Made by a program: the position numbers and the translations under genes
DNA from: Kitasatospora griseola
GTDB taxonomy: Bacteria > Actinomycetota > Actinomycetes > Streptomycetales > Streptomycetaceae
Assembly (NCBI RefSeq): GCF_014648555.1
Contig: NZ_BMRI01000001.1
Location: 181,380 to 236,427 of the forward strand
Direction: 5' to 3'
DNA length: 55,048 bases
Notes under the pieces: model-generated
Seen by the model: only the letters and a program-made list of their open reading frames with translations
Told to the model about the DNA's origin: nothing
Databases searched by the model: none
In this document: piece by piece, positions 16,737 through 25,577 of the stretch
Layout of the letters: each line of letters begins with the position of its first letter
How positions within the stretch are numbered: the stretch's first letter is position 1

Positions 16737-17744
16737 GTGAAGAATCCCCGACCAGAGGATGAGCAAGCGGCCACACCTCGTCTGGCAGACTTCTCGTCCA
16801 TGGGGGAACCGACCGAGATCCACGCAGCCGGCGCCGACCGCGCCGAGAGCACGCGCGGCGGTTCCGACCCGGGCACGGACCACACCGCCCGCAAGCCCGG
16901 CGGAGCCACCCGCGTCGCCCAGCCACCCGCCACCGGCCTCCGCGGCCGCCTGCGCGAACAGCGGCGCACCCCGCGTCGCCCGCACCTGTTCTTCGAACTC
17001 GCCCTGATCGGCATCAGCTACTGGCTGTACTCGCTGGTCCGCAACGCCGTTCCCGAACAGGCCGCGATAGCGCACAAGCACGCCGACTGGGTCTGGAACC
17101 TCGAACACACCCTCGGCATCGCCGTCGAGCGCTCGATCAACCACGCCGTGGATTCGGTCACCTGGCTGATCGTCGGAATGAACTACTACTACGCCACCCT
17201 GCACTTCATCGTCACCATCGGCGTACTGGTCTGGCTCTACCGCTCCCACCCCGGCCGCTACGCCGCTGCCCGCACGGTGCTCTTCGTCACCACCGGCATC
17301 GCGCTCCTCGGCTTCTACTTCTTCCCGCTCGCCCCGCCCCGCCTGATGGACGCCGGCTTCATCGACACCGTCACCGTCCACCAGACCTGGGGCTCCATGG
17401 CTTCCGGCGCGGGCGCACACGTCTCCAACCAGTTCGCAGCCATGCCCTCCATGCACATCGGCTGGTCCATGTGGTGCGGCCTGACCATCTTCTTCCTGGC
17501 CCGCCGCACCTGGGTCCGCGTCCTGGGCCTCGCCTACCCCCTGGTCACCCTCAGCGTGATCATCTCCACCGCGAACCACTTCTGGCTGGACGCGGTCGGC
17601 GGCGAGATCTGCCTCTTCATCGGCTTCGTCGCGGCCCGCCTGATCTACCACAACTGGGTCTACCGCCTCCCCCGCGACCCGGACGACGCCTCGGACCACG
17701 CTCTGACGGTTCCGGTCTCCTGGGACGCGAAAATTTCCGCATAG
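16737..17744 (+). CDS. PAP2-superfamily membrane phosphatase/transferase
   Basis: A 335-residue integral membrane protein of the PAP2 superfamily, inositol-phosphotransferase/Aur1-like branch. After a disordered charged N-terminus of about 80 residues there are several membrane helices and the three family motifs: PLAPPRL as the first, PSMH (near 238) as the second, and STANHFWLDAVGG (near 277) with the His-Asp pair as the third. Members move or remove phosphate on lipid phosphates at the membrane surface; the lipid here is unknown. The GTG at 16737 is chosen because AGGGGGA lies 6 nt upstream; ATG at 16680 and 16689 lack a clear site. It is divergent from the pullulanase and convergent with glnE. 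Confidence 0.8.
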   Translation: MKNPRPEDEQAATPRLADFSSMGEPTEIHAAGADRAESTRGGSDPGTDHTARKPGGATRVAQPPATGLRGRLREQRRTPRRPHLFFELALIGISYWLYSLVRNAVPEQAAIAHKHADWVWNLEHTLGIAVERSINHAVDSVTWLIVGMNYYYATLHFIVTIGVLVWLYRSHPGRYAAARTVLFVTTGIALLGFYFFPLAPPRLMDAGFIDTVTVHQTWGSMASGAGAHVSNQFAAMPSMHIGWSMWCGLTIFFLARRTWVRVLGLAYPLVTLSVIISTANHFWLDAVGGEICLFIGFVAARLIYHNWVYRLPRDPDDASDHALTVPVSWDAKISA

Positions 17745-17774
17745 GGAACATCCAGGGAGCGCACCTCGCCCGTC

Positions 17775-20700
17775 CTACTCCGCGCCGTAGAACAGTCGCT
17801 CCACCGCGTGCCGCGCCCGTCGCGTCACGCGACGGTAGTCGTCCAGCAGCTCCCCGGAGTGCCCGACCCCGTACCCCAGGTACCGGGCCACACCCGCCAG
17901 CTCCCTCGCGTCGCCCGGGAAGCTGTCCCCCGCCCGGCCGCGGACCAGCATGACCGCGGCCCGCACCCGGGAGGCCAGGACCCACGCGGCGTCCAGGACC
18001 TCCGCGTCCTCCCGTTCCACCAGGCCGGCCGCCGTCGCCGCGGCCAGCGCCGCCCGGGTGCGGGTGGTGCGCAGGCCCGGGATCTCGTGCCCGTGCTGCA
18101 GCTGCAGCAGTTGCACCGTCCATTCGACGTCCGCCAGCCCGCCGCGGCCGATCTTCGTGTGGGTGGTGGGGTCGGCGCCGCGGGGCAGTCGTTCCGCCTC
18201 GATGCGGGCCTTGATCCGGCGGATCTCCGTCAGGTCGCGTTCGGGGACGCCCACCCCCGGATAGCGGAGCGGGTCGATCAGGTCCCGGAACCGCGCCCCG
18301 AGGTCGAGGTCCCCGGCCATCGGTTCGGCCCGCAGCAGCGCCTGGCTCTCCCAGGCGTGCGACCAGCGGGCGTAGTACCCGGCGTACGAGGCGAGGGTAC
18401 GCACCAGCGGACCGTTGCGGCCCTCCGGGCGGAGGTCCGCGTCGACCTCCAGCGGCGGTTCGACGGAGGGCGCGGCGAGCAGGGTGCGCATCTCGCCGAT
18501 CACGGCCTTCGCCGCCCCCGCCGCGTCCTCCTCCAGGACGCCGAGCCGCGGCTCGTGGACGAAGAGCACGTCCGCGTCGGAGCCGTAGCCGAGTTCGTGG
18601 CCGCCGAACCGTCCCATGCCGATGACCGCGATCCGGGTGGGCAGTTCGCCGTTCCGGTCCTCCCAGCCGTTGACGGCTGCGCGCAGCGCGCCCTGCAGTG
18701 TGGCGGCGGTGATCGAGGTGAGGGCTTCGCCGGTGGCGTCCAGTGCCTTCGCAGGGTCGTCGTCGAGGCGTCCGAGCAGGTCGGCGGCGGCGGTGCGGAA
18801 CAGTTCGCGGCGGCGCACCGACCGGGCCGCGGCCACCCCCGCCGCCGGGCCCGCGGCGCGGCCGACCGCGGCGAGGATCTCCGATTCGAGCGCGGCCCGG
18901 CTGCGCGGCGCCAGCCCGGTGGAGTCGCCGAGCATGGCGACCGCCTCGGGTGCGCGCAGCAGCAGGTCGGGGGCCAGCCGGCCGGCGGACAGCACCCGGG
19001 CCAGCTGTTCGGCGGCCGCGCCCTCGTCGCGCAGCAGCCGCAGGTACCAGGGGGTGGTGCCGAGCGCATCGGAGACCTGCCGGAAGTTGAGCAGGCCGGC
19101 GTCCGGGTCGGCGGAGTCGGCGAACCAGCCGAGCAGCACCGGCAGCAGGGTGCGCTGGATGGCGGCCTTGCGGCTGACGCCGGAGGCGAGCGCGGAGATG
19201 TGCCGGAGCGCGGCGGCCGGGTCGGCGTAGCCGAGCGCGGCGAGGCGCTGCCGGGCGGCCTCGGCGGTGAGCCCGGCCGCGCCGGAGCGGGTGACCCGGA
19301 GTTCGGCGACCGGCAGTTCGGCGACGGCGTCGAGCAGCGGGCGGTAGAACAGCCGCTCGTGCAGGCGGCGCACCTCCACGGAGTGCCGCTTCCACTCGCG
19401 TTGCAGCGCGGTGACCGGGTCGTCCCTGGTGTCCCCGTTGATCAGCGGGGCCATGCTGCGGGCCAGTCGGCGCAGGTCGTCGGGGTCGGTGGGCATCAGG
19501 TGGGTGCGGCGCAGCCGGTGCAGCTGGATGCGGTGTTCGAGGGTGCGCAGGAAGCGGTACGCGCCGTCCAGCGAGGCGGCGTCGGCGCGGCCCACGTAGC
19601 CCCCGGAGGAGAGGGCGGAAAGCGCTTCCAGGGTGTTGCCGCTGCGCAGGCTCTCGTCGGTCCGGCCGTGCACGAGCTGCAGCAGCTGGACGGCGAACTC
19701 GACGTCCCGCAGGCCGCCCGGGCCGAGTTTCAGCTGCCGTTCCAGCTCTCCGGCCGGGATCGCGTCGACCACCCGTCGGCGCATCTGCTGGACGTCGGCG
19801 ACGAAGTGCTCGCGGGCGGCGGCCTCCCACACCAGCGGGGCGACGGCCTCGCCGTAGGCCCGGCCGAGCTCGGCGTCCCCCGCGATCGGGCGGGCTTTCA
19901 GCAGGGCCTGGAACTCCCAGGTCTTGGCCCACCGCCGGTAGTAGGCGAGGTGGCTGGCCAGGGTGCGCACCAGTGGGCCGTTGCGGCCCTCGGGGCGCAG
20001 GTTGGCGTCCACCGGCCAGATCACGCCCTCGCCGGTGGTGTCCGAGCAGAGCCGCATCAGGTGCGCGGCGAGCCGGGTCGCGGCCTGCATCGCCCGCTGC
20101 TCGTCCACGCCGTCGCGCGGCTCGGCGACGAAGATCACGTCCACGTCGGAGACGTAGTTCAGCTCCCGGCCGCCGCACTTGCCCATGCCGATCACCGCCA
20201 GCCGGCAGGCGGCCGCGGCCTCCGGGTCCTCGGCGGCGGCGAGGTCCAGCGCGGTCTGCAGGGTGGCGCCCGCCAGGTCGGCCAGTTCGGCGGCGGTCTG
20301 CGGCAGGTCGGCGGTGCCGGACAGGTCGCGGGCGGCGATCGTCAGCAGGCAGCGCCGGTACGCGACGCGCAGCGCGTCGGCCTCGCTCCCGCCGGGCTGG
20401 ACGCGACGGGCGAGCTCGCCGAGGAAGTCTCCGGCCCCGGGGTGGATGTCGCGCAGCTCGAAGCTGACCAGGGCGTGCCAGTCCCGCGGGTGGCGGGCCA
20501 GGTGGTCGCCGAGCGCGGAGGACGCGCCGAGCACGCCGAGCAGCCGGTCCCGCAGCGGCTTGGAGGCGGTGAGGGTGTCGCGCAGGGTGTGCCGCTCGTG
20601 CGGATCGAGCGCCTCCAGCAGCCGGGCCAGGCCGAACAGCGCCTGGTCGGGGTCGGCCGCCGCACCGAGCGCGTCCAGCAGCACGGGATCGGCGGCGAGC

Positions 20701-20813
20701 CCGTGCAGCGCCGGTTCGTCGAGCAGCCGCACCGCCTGGTCGGGGTCGGAGAACCCGCGCCGCACCAGTCGGGTCTCCAGCCGGCTGACCCGGCTCCCGG
20801 ACCGTTCCTCCAC
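17775..20813 (-). CDS. glnE: Bifunctional glutamine-synthetase adenylyltransferase/deadenylase
   Basis: A 1012-residue GlnE with the duplicated nucleotidyltransferase architecture. The N-terminal half carries IGMGKCGGRELNYVSD (near residue 206), which removes AMP, and the C-terminal half carries IGMGRFGGHELGYGSD (near 728), which adds AMP to the Tyr of type I-beta glutamine synthetase. It thereby adjusts nitrogen assimilation. The length fits streptomycete GlnE. The GTG at 20813 has GGGAGG 7 nt upstream; an in-frame ATG at 20891 lies in a region without coding character. It faces the PAP2 gene (30 nt apart). The neighbouring glnA2 at 26474 lacks the target Tyr, so the substrate must be another glutamine synthetase elsewhere. 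Confidence 0.95.
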   Translation of the reverse strand: MEERSGSRVSRLETRLVRRGFSDPDQAVRLLDEPALHGLAADPVLLDALGAAADPDQALFGLARLLEALDPHERHTLRDTLTASKPLRDRLLGVLGASSALGDHLARHPRDWHALVSFELRDIHPGAGDFLGELARRVQPGGSEADALRVAYRRCLLTIAARDLSGTADLPQTAAELADLAGATLQTALDLAAAEDPEAAAACRLAVIGMGKCGGRELNYVSDVDVIFVAEPRDGVDEQRAMQAATRLAAHLMRLCSDTTGEGVIWPVDANLRPEGRNGPLVRTLASHLAYYRRWAKTWEFQALLKARPIAGDAELGRAYGEAVAPLVWEAAAREHFVADVQQMRRRVVDAIPAGELERQLKLGPGGLRDVEFAVQLLQLVHGRTDESLRSGNTLEALSALSSGGYVGRADAASLDGAYRFLRTLEHRIQLHRLRRTHLMPTDPDDLRRLARSMAPLINGDTRDDPVTALQREWKRHSVEVRRLHERLFYRPLLDAVAELPVAELRVTRSGAAGLTAEAARQRLAALGYADPAAALRHISALASGVSRKAAIQRTLLPVLLGWFADSADPDAGLLNFRQVSDALGTTPWYLRLLRDEGAAAEQLARVLSAGRLAPDLLLRAPEAVAMLGDSTGLAPRSRAALESEILAAVGRAAGPAAGVAAARSVRRRELFRTAAADLLGRLDDDPAKALDATGEALTSITAATLQGALRAAVNGWEDRNGELPTRIAVIGMGRFGGHELGYGSDADVLFVHEPRLGVLEEDAAGAAKAVIGEMRTLLAAPSVEPPLEVDADLRPEGRNGPLVRTLASYAGYYARWSHAWESQALLRAEPMAGDLDLGARFRDLIDPLRYPGVGVPERDLTEIRRIKARIEAERLPRGADPTTHTKIGRGGLADVEWTVQLLQLQHGHEIPGLRTTRTRAALAAATAAGLVEREDAEVLDAAWVLASRVRAAVMLVRGRAGDSFPGDARELAGVARYLGYGVGHSGELLDDYRRVTRRARHAVERLFYGAE

Positions 20814-20889
20814 CGCTCCGCCTCCCGTTCGTCCCCGTTCGTCGTCCGAAGCGTACGTTCCCGCCGGGCCCGGGCACCGCCCGTGACGC

Positions 20890-21167
20890 ACCGTCCGCCG
20901 CGCTCATTGGCCCGGGGGCGACTCCACTCCCGTCCCTCACCGGCCTGCGTGTCCTGGCCGCCCTGCTGGTGGTCGGCCGCCCCGTCACCGCTGCCCTGTG
21001 GTCGCTCCCCCCTGCTGCACCCCTGGAACCGCGCCACCGTGATGGGCGGCAACCCGGCCGGACGGTCACCCGGCGACGAGGCCTGGTTCCACCTGCTCTT
21101 CCCGCTGCTGTTGCGACTCCGCCCCGGCCTGCGCACGCCTTCACGCCACCTGTAGGAGTCCTCGTGT
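20890..21167 (+). pseudogene. Remnant of an acyltransferase-3 (OafA-like) membrane protein
   Basis: Two short stretches in different frames match the start and a later membrane segment of acyltransferase-3 proteins as I know them. LPSLTGLRVLAALLVV (about 20932-20980) is like the family N-terminus, and PGDEAWFHLLFPLLLRLRPG (about 21069-21130) is like the later membrane segment with a SLSCEAFFYLLFPLL-like core. The roughly 100 residues normally between them are gone and the frame changes, so the gene is deleted and dead. No start with a ribosome binding site is seen. Confidence 0.45.
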
Positions 21168-21180
21168 CACGCTCTGAGTC

Positions 21181-21441
21181 ATGAAGCCCGCCAGCGCCGG
21201 AACCACCGAGAACCTCTCCGTTTCCATGCCCGCAGACCTCATCGCGGAGCTCCGCACACGCGCTGGACGCCGCGGCGTGTCCGACTACGTCACCGGGGCG
21301 GTCCGACACCGACTCGCCATGGACGGCCTCGCAGAAATCGTCGCCGCGCACGAGGCCGACCACGGCGCACTGACGGAACAGGAGATCGAAGAAGCCCGTC
21401 GCGAGCTGTTCGCGGAGGACACCGGACGGGACGCCGCGTGA
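21181..21441 (+). CDS. Ribbon-helix-helix type antitoxin (VapB-like), now orphaned
   Basis: An 86-residue protein starting MKPASAGTTENLSVSMPADL. The segment LSVSMPADLIAELRTRAGRRGVSDYV is typical of a ribbon-helix-helix DNA-binding N-terminus, and the acidic, helical C-terminus (EADHGALTEQEIEEARREL) is typical of the toxin-neutralising half of VapB/RHH antitoxins. Its stop overlaps a GTG (GTGA at 21438-21441), the coupling usual in vapBC operons, but the toxin frame that follows is broken. It is probably still expressed or a recent relic; regulation of its own promoter is expected for the family. Confidence 0.65.
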   Translation: MKPASAGTTENLSVSMPADLIAELRTRAGRRGVSDYVTGAVRHRLAMDGLAEIVAAHEADHGALTEQEIEEARRELFAEDTGRDAA

Positions 21442-21697
21442 AGGATCAGCTCGCCCGATCGATCCGGCACGACTGCACTGGATCCTGCCCCGGCTGCGAG
21501 TGGAACCAGTCACCCCGGAGGCCTCGCTGACCGCAGTGGCCCTGCTTCGGAACGCAGGCGGACTGCACGGGCACGAATACGCCATCGCCGCGCTCGTCGC
21601 CTCACTCGTGCTCCGGCTCCCGGGCCCGGTGCTGATTTCCGACCGCGACGACTGGTCGAAGCTCTGCGGGAACCGCGTGGTCATCAGGGACGTGTGA
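21438..21697 (+). pseudogene. Broken PIN-domain (VapC-like) toxin
   Basis: The GTG at 21438 overlaps the antitoxin stop and opens MKDQLARSIR, which ends at a stop after 30 codons. In another frame, from about 21452 to 21697, the sequence reads as the C-terminal half of a PIN toxin: LPRLRVEPVTPEASLTAVAL, then HEYAIAALVAS, PVLISDRDDWSKLCGNRVVI and a stop. The N-terminal half with the first catalytic Asp is missing, and the HEYAI segment has Ala where relatives, as I recall them, carry Asp. A deletion with frameshift early in the gene explains this. Toxin activity should be lost. Confidence 0.6.
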
Positions 21698-21703
21698 CGG
21701 CCA

Positions 21704-21719
21704 CGAACCGATCGGTTCG
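21704..21719. terminator. Perfect 16-bp palindrome, possible bidirectional terminator
   Basis: CGAACCGATCGGTTCG lies 7 bp past the broken toxin and about 70 bp beyond the end of the convergent STAND-TPR gene. It could act as a terminator for both directions or as a protein-binding site. Confidence 0.35.
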
Positions 21720-21785
21720 CGCATCATCGGCACCATCCACCGCCACGCGCTGCCCCCGACGGCTCCGCTCCGACCGCCCGTCAGC

Positions 21786-24700
21786 TCAGCCCTGCTCGGA
21801 CTCCGGCGGCAGGGCGTCCAGCAGCCGCCGTTGAAGGGCGGCCACCGGCTCGGCGGTCGCGGGGATCACCCGGACCAGCGTGGCGAGTTCGACGTGCAGT
21901 AGGGCGATCTGCCCGGCCGACGGGGCGGCCTGCAGGAACGACTCCAGCACGCGAGCGGCTTCGGCCGGGTCCGGTGCGACGGTGTGGGCGAGCACCAGGT
22001 TGCTCAGGTCGTCGATGCCGTGACCCGAGCCCAGGAGTTCGACGGCGCGCGCGAGACAGGCGTCCCGCTCGGGCCGGCCAAGGGCGTGCAGGACGACCGC
22101 CTTCTCCAGGTGGAACCAGCCGGTGTCCGGATCCTCTTCGAGCGCCCGGTCGAGATCGGCCAGCGCCACCGGGTAGCGGTCCAGCAGACGGTACGTCAGT
22201 CCTCGCGCCGCAACGGCCCAGACCGGAGCATCGAGCTCTACGGCCCGGTCGTAGTCGGCCAACGCCTCCTGGTGCCGACCCAGGAGCCGCTTCACGAGAG
22301 CCCGATGCGCATGATGGAGCATTGAGCCCGGATCGAGTTGCACCGCACGATCGCATGCCGCCAAGGACTCTGTGAGTCTCCCCATGGCCCGGTAGGTCAG
22401 GCCACGCATACCGGCGACCCCGGCGTCCTCAGGGGAGAGTGCGGCCGCCTGGTCGAAGTCTGCCAGTGCCTCCTCGTACCTCCCCATCACTCGGTAGGCA
22501 TTCGCCCGCTGCATGACGGCCCAGTTGCTTCCGAGGTCGAGCGCCACGGCCCGGTCGAAGTCCACCAGGGCTTCCGTGTGCTGCTCCATCGCCAGGTGCT
22601 GGCCGCCGCGCCGGACGAGGTTCTCCAGGTTGTCGGGTTCGAGGGCGAGCGCCCGGTCGAAGTCGTTCAGCGCCTCCTGGCGATCTCCCATCGCCTGGTG
22701 AGTGGCGCCCCGAGCGGCGAAAACCTCTGCCTCGTCAGGCATGAGCCGGACGGCGTGGTCGAGGTCGGCCAGCGCCACCTGGTGATGTCCCAGCTCCCCG
22801 TGCACCTGCGCTCGTGCCAACACTGCCAAATGGGAGTTCGGGTCGAGTTCCACCGCCCTGTCGAAATCGGCCAGCGCTTCCTCGAACCGGCCGAGTTCGC
22901 AGAGGGCGTCACCTCGCGCGATGACTGCCGGGACGTACCCGGGGTCGAGCTCGATGGCCCGGCCGAGGTCGGCCAGTGCCTTCTCCAACCGCCGCAACTC
23001 CCGACAGGTTTCGCCACGAAGGAAGAGAACCGACGCGGAGTCGAGGCCGAGCTCGATCGCCCGGTCGAAGTCGGTCAGCGCCTCCTCGAACCGCCCCGAC
23101 TCCCGATAGAGCTCTCCTCGCACTATGAAAGCCGCGGCATACTCAAGGTCGAGCTCAGCCGCCCGGTCGAGGTCAGTCAGTGCCTCCTCGACCCGGCCCA
23201 ACTCCTGGTAGACCTGACCTCGGCGAACAAGGGCCAGGACGTTCGCTGAATCGAGCTCGATCGCCCTGTCGAAATCGGCCAGCGCTTCTTCGAGCCGGCC
23301 CAACTCCTGGTAGGTCTGACCCCGGAAGACGAAGGCCAGAGCGTACTCGGAGTTGAGCTCGATCCCGCGGTCGCAGCCGATCAGCGCTTCCTCGAACCGC
23401 CCCAACTGCCGGTAGATCTCGCCTCGAACGGTATAGGACCAGACGTTCTCAGGGTCAACCTCGATCGCTCTGTCGAGAGTGACAAGCGCCTCCTCGAACC
23501 TCTCCAGCCCCCACTGGAGCTGCCCACGACCGACCAGGGCCCAGATGTCCTCGGGATTGAGCTCAATGGCCCGGTCGAAGTCGGTCAGCGCCTCCTCGGT
23601 CCGGCCCAACTCCCGGTAGGTCTCGCCACGATGCGCGATGGCCCAGCTGTGGCCGGGGTCGAGCTCGATGGCGCGGTCGAAGTCGGTCAGCGCCTCCTGC
23701 CGCCGTCCCAGCAGTCGCAGGGCCTCTCCCCTGGTGGCGAAGGCCGCGGCGTAGTCCGGGTCCAGCTCGACGGCCCGGCCGAGGTCGGTCAGCGCCTCCT
23801 CGTGGCGCCGTAGGGCGATCAGGGCGCGCCCGCGGCTGTGCAGGGCCTCCGGCCAGTCCGGGTCCAGGGCGACTGCCTGGTCGAAGTCCACCAGTGCCAG
23901 GTCGTGCCGGCGTTCCGAGTGGTGTCCGATGCCGCGCAGCCGGTGGGCCGCGGCCCGGCCCGGGCGGTCGAGGGCCGGGCCCGACAGCAGCAGCGTCATC
24001 GCGGCGATTCCGGGCTCCGGCTCGCCCATCGCCGCGACCAGCCGGTCGCCCCACTCCCTCACCTCCCGGGCGTCCGTGTCGTTCCCGGCCCGGGCCAGCA
24101 TCTGGACCCACCGGCGGAGCGTCGCGGTGCTGTCGCTCCAGGCGTCGAGCAGTTCCCGCAGCGCGAGCGGCAGCGCCCGGTCCGGGTCCGCGCACAGCCG
24201 GTGGTACGTCTCCTGGAGGCGGTACCCGCACCACCGCTCGTCCCGCCAGCGCTCACTCAACCCCAAATCGTCACAGGCGAGTTGGGTGCGCCACCCGGCG
24301 AAGGTATCGGCCAGCTGCGCGTGCTGCTGCCGCCACCGCGTCGGCGACTGCTGCCGTTGCAGGCGCAGCATCGCCGTCCGCACCACCTCGTGGTAGTGGC
24401 ACCGCCCGGCCCGGTCGATCACGAACGGCATCGACCGCAGCCACCCGAACAGCTCCCGGGCTTCCTCGTCCGCCACGGCGGCCCGGTACACGTCCTCGTC
24501 GAGCTCCTGCGGCAGCGCGCACGCCAGCGCGGCCGCCCGCCGCTCGGGCCGGGCCTCCCACTTGAGGAAGCGTTCGACGGCGGTGCCGCTCGGGTCGCCG
24601 ACCTCGGCGGCCGCCGTAGGGTGCGACTCGGCAAGGGTGGAGACCAGCAGCGGCAGCCGCCCGGACAGCCGCAGCACCACCTCGATGACGTGCTCGTCCG

Positions 24701-25577
24701 TCACACCCTTGGCCGCGAGCAGCTGCCGTGCCTCGGTCTCGGTGAACACGTCGAGCGGCAGATCCGCGACCAGGTCCAGCCAGTCGCCCCAGCACTGCGT
24801 GTCCAGCCGCCCCTGCCCGGCGAGCACCACCAGGACGTTCGCGGGCAGTTCGCCGTACCGGTCGCTGACCAGGACGTCCCGCAGCCAGGTGTCGAGCATC
24901 GGCCCGGTGCGTTCGTAGGTGTCGAAGAACAGCACCACCCAGCTGCGGCGCTGCGCGATCTCCGCCAGTTCCTGGAGGAATACCGGTGCCAGCGCCTGGA
25001 CGGGCGACAGCACCAGCTGGACGTCCTCGTGGCTGCGGAACCTCGCGCTGAGCATGCCCTTCAACTGCTCGGCCCCGGCAGCGACTTGATTCGCGTCCAG
25101 CGCCCCGGTGAACGCCCCGACCCCGGGGATCAGCCCCAGCCCGACCAGGCCGACCCGCGACGCGATCACGCTGCCCGGCGACGGCGCAGGGCTGCCCTCC
25201 ACCACACCGGCGTCCGCCTCGTGCCGCCGCTGCTGATACGTGTTCAGCAGCCGCTCCAGCGCCTTCATCTGCGCGCCCTGCTGAGCGAACTGGGCGGCGA
25301 CCGCCTTCATCGCCTCGACCGGGTCGGTCACCGACTCGTCCACGTACCCGGTGACGGCCTGCGCCTCCCGCGCCGCCGTCTCCATCTGCCGCACCAGCGT
25401 GGACTTCCCGACGCCACCGGGCCCGTGCACATGGAACAGGAACTGCGTCGCGTCCTCCGGCGCCTGCCGCAACACCTCGGTGAACGTGGCCAGTTCACTG
25501 CGCCGGCCGACGAAGCCGGTGCGCCGCCGACGCCGGATCAGCTCCTGCCGCGAAGGCGCCCGGCCGCCGCCGCTCAC
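21786..25577 (-). CDS. STAND-like NTPase with long TPR array
   Basis: A 1263-residue protein. The N-terminal part has the segment RRTGFVGRRSELATF and a Walker A GPGGVGKST (about 48-56), then a Walker B-like VVLFFDTYE (about 211-219) and a helical/winged-helix region to about 540. This is the layout of a signal-transducing STAND-type ATPase. From about residue 544 to 1183 there are about 19 consecutive 34-residue tetratricopeptide repeats (consensus LGRFEEALADFDRAIELDP), then a short tail. TPR arrays serve as sensor or scaffold. The start is GTG at 25577, overlapping by 4 nt (GTGA) the stop of the DUF4231 gene, so translation is coupled. An in-frame extension to 26294 lies wholly over that gene and is not coding. 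Function is unknown; STAND-TPR proteins next to a membrane protein often act in conflict or stress responses. Confidence 0.82.
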   Translation of the reverse strand: MSGGGRAPSRQELIRRRRRTGFVGRRSELATFTEVLRQAPEDATQFLFHVHGPGGVGKSTLVRQMETAAREAQAVTGYVDESVTDPVEAMKAVAAQFAQQGAQMKALERLLNTYQQRRHEADAGVVEGSPAPSPGSVIASRVGLVGLGLIPGVGAFTGALDANQVAAGAEQLKGMLSARFRSHEDVQLVLSPVQALAPVFLQELAEIAQRRSWVVLFFDTYERTGPMLDTWLRDVLVSDRYGELPANVLVVLAGQGRLDTQCWGDWLDLVADLPLDVFTETEARQLLAAKGVTDEHVIEVVLRLSGRLPLLVSTLAESHPTAAAEVGDPSGTAVERFLKWEARPERRAAALACALPQELDEDVYRAAVADEEARELFGWLRSMPFVIDRAGRCHYHEVVRTAMLRLQRQQSPTRWRQQHAQLADTFAGWRTQLACDDLGLSERWRDERWCGYRLQETYHRLCADPDRALPLALRELLDAWSDSTATLRRWVQMLARAGNDTDAREVREWGDRLVAAMGEPEPGIAAMTLLLSGPALDRPGRAAAHRLRGIGHHSERRHDLALVDFDQAVALDPDWPEALHSRGRALIALRRHEEALTDLGRAVELDPDYAAAFATRGEALRLLGRRQEALTDFDRAIELDPGHSWAIAHRGETYRELGRTEEALTDFDRAIELNPEDIWALVGRGQLQWGLERFEEALVTLDRAIEVDPENVWSYTVRGEIYRQLGRFEEALIGCDRGIELNSEYALAFVFRGQTYQELGRLEEALADFDRAIELDSANVLALVRRGQVYQELGRVEEALTDLDRAAELDLEYAAAFIVRGELYRESGRFEEALTDFDRAIELGLDSASVLFLRGETCRELRRLEKALADLGRAIELDPGYVPAVIARGDALCELGRFEEALADFDRAVELDPNSHLAVLARAQVHGELGHHQVALADLDHAVRLMPDEAEVFAARGATHQAMGDRQEALNDFDRALALEPDNLENLVRRGGQHLAMEQHTEALVDFDRAVALDLGSNWAVMQRANAYRVMGRYEEALADFDQAAALSPEDAGVAGMRGLTYRAMGRLTESLAACDRAVQLDPGSMLHHAHRALVKRLLGRHQEALADYDRAVELDAPVWAVAARGLTYRLLDRYPVALADLDRALEEDPDTGWFHLEKAVVLHALGRPERDACLARAVELLGSGHGIDDLSNLVLAHTVAPDPAEAARVLESFLQAAPSAGQIALLHVELATLVRVIPATAEPVAALQRRLLDALPPESEQG
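22025..23945 (-). repeat. Tandem 102-bp coding repeats (about 19 TPR units)
   Basis: Each 102-bp unit encodes one 34-residue TPR. Units 2-11 are the most alike, also at the DNA level (the complement of cGAGGAGGCGCTGrc recurs), pointing to recent expansion by unequal recombination; the outer units are more diverged. Confidence 0.8.
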
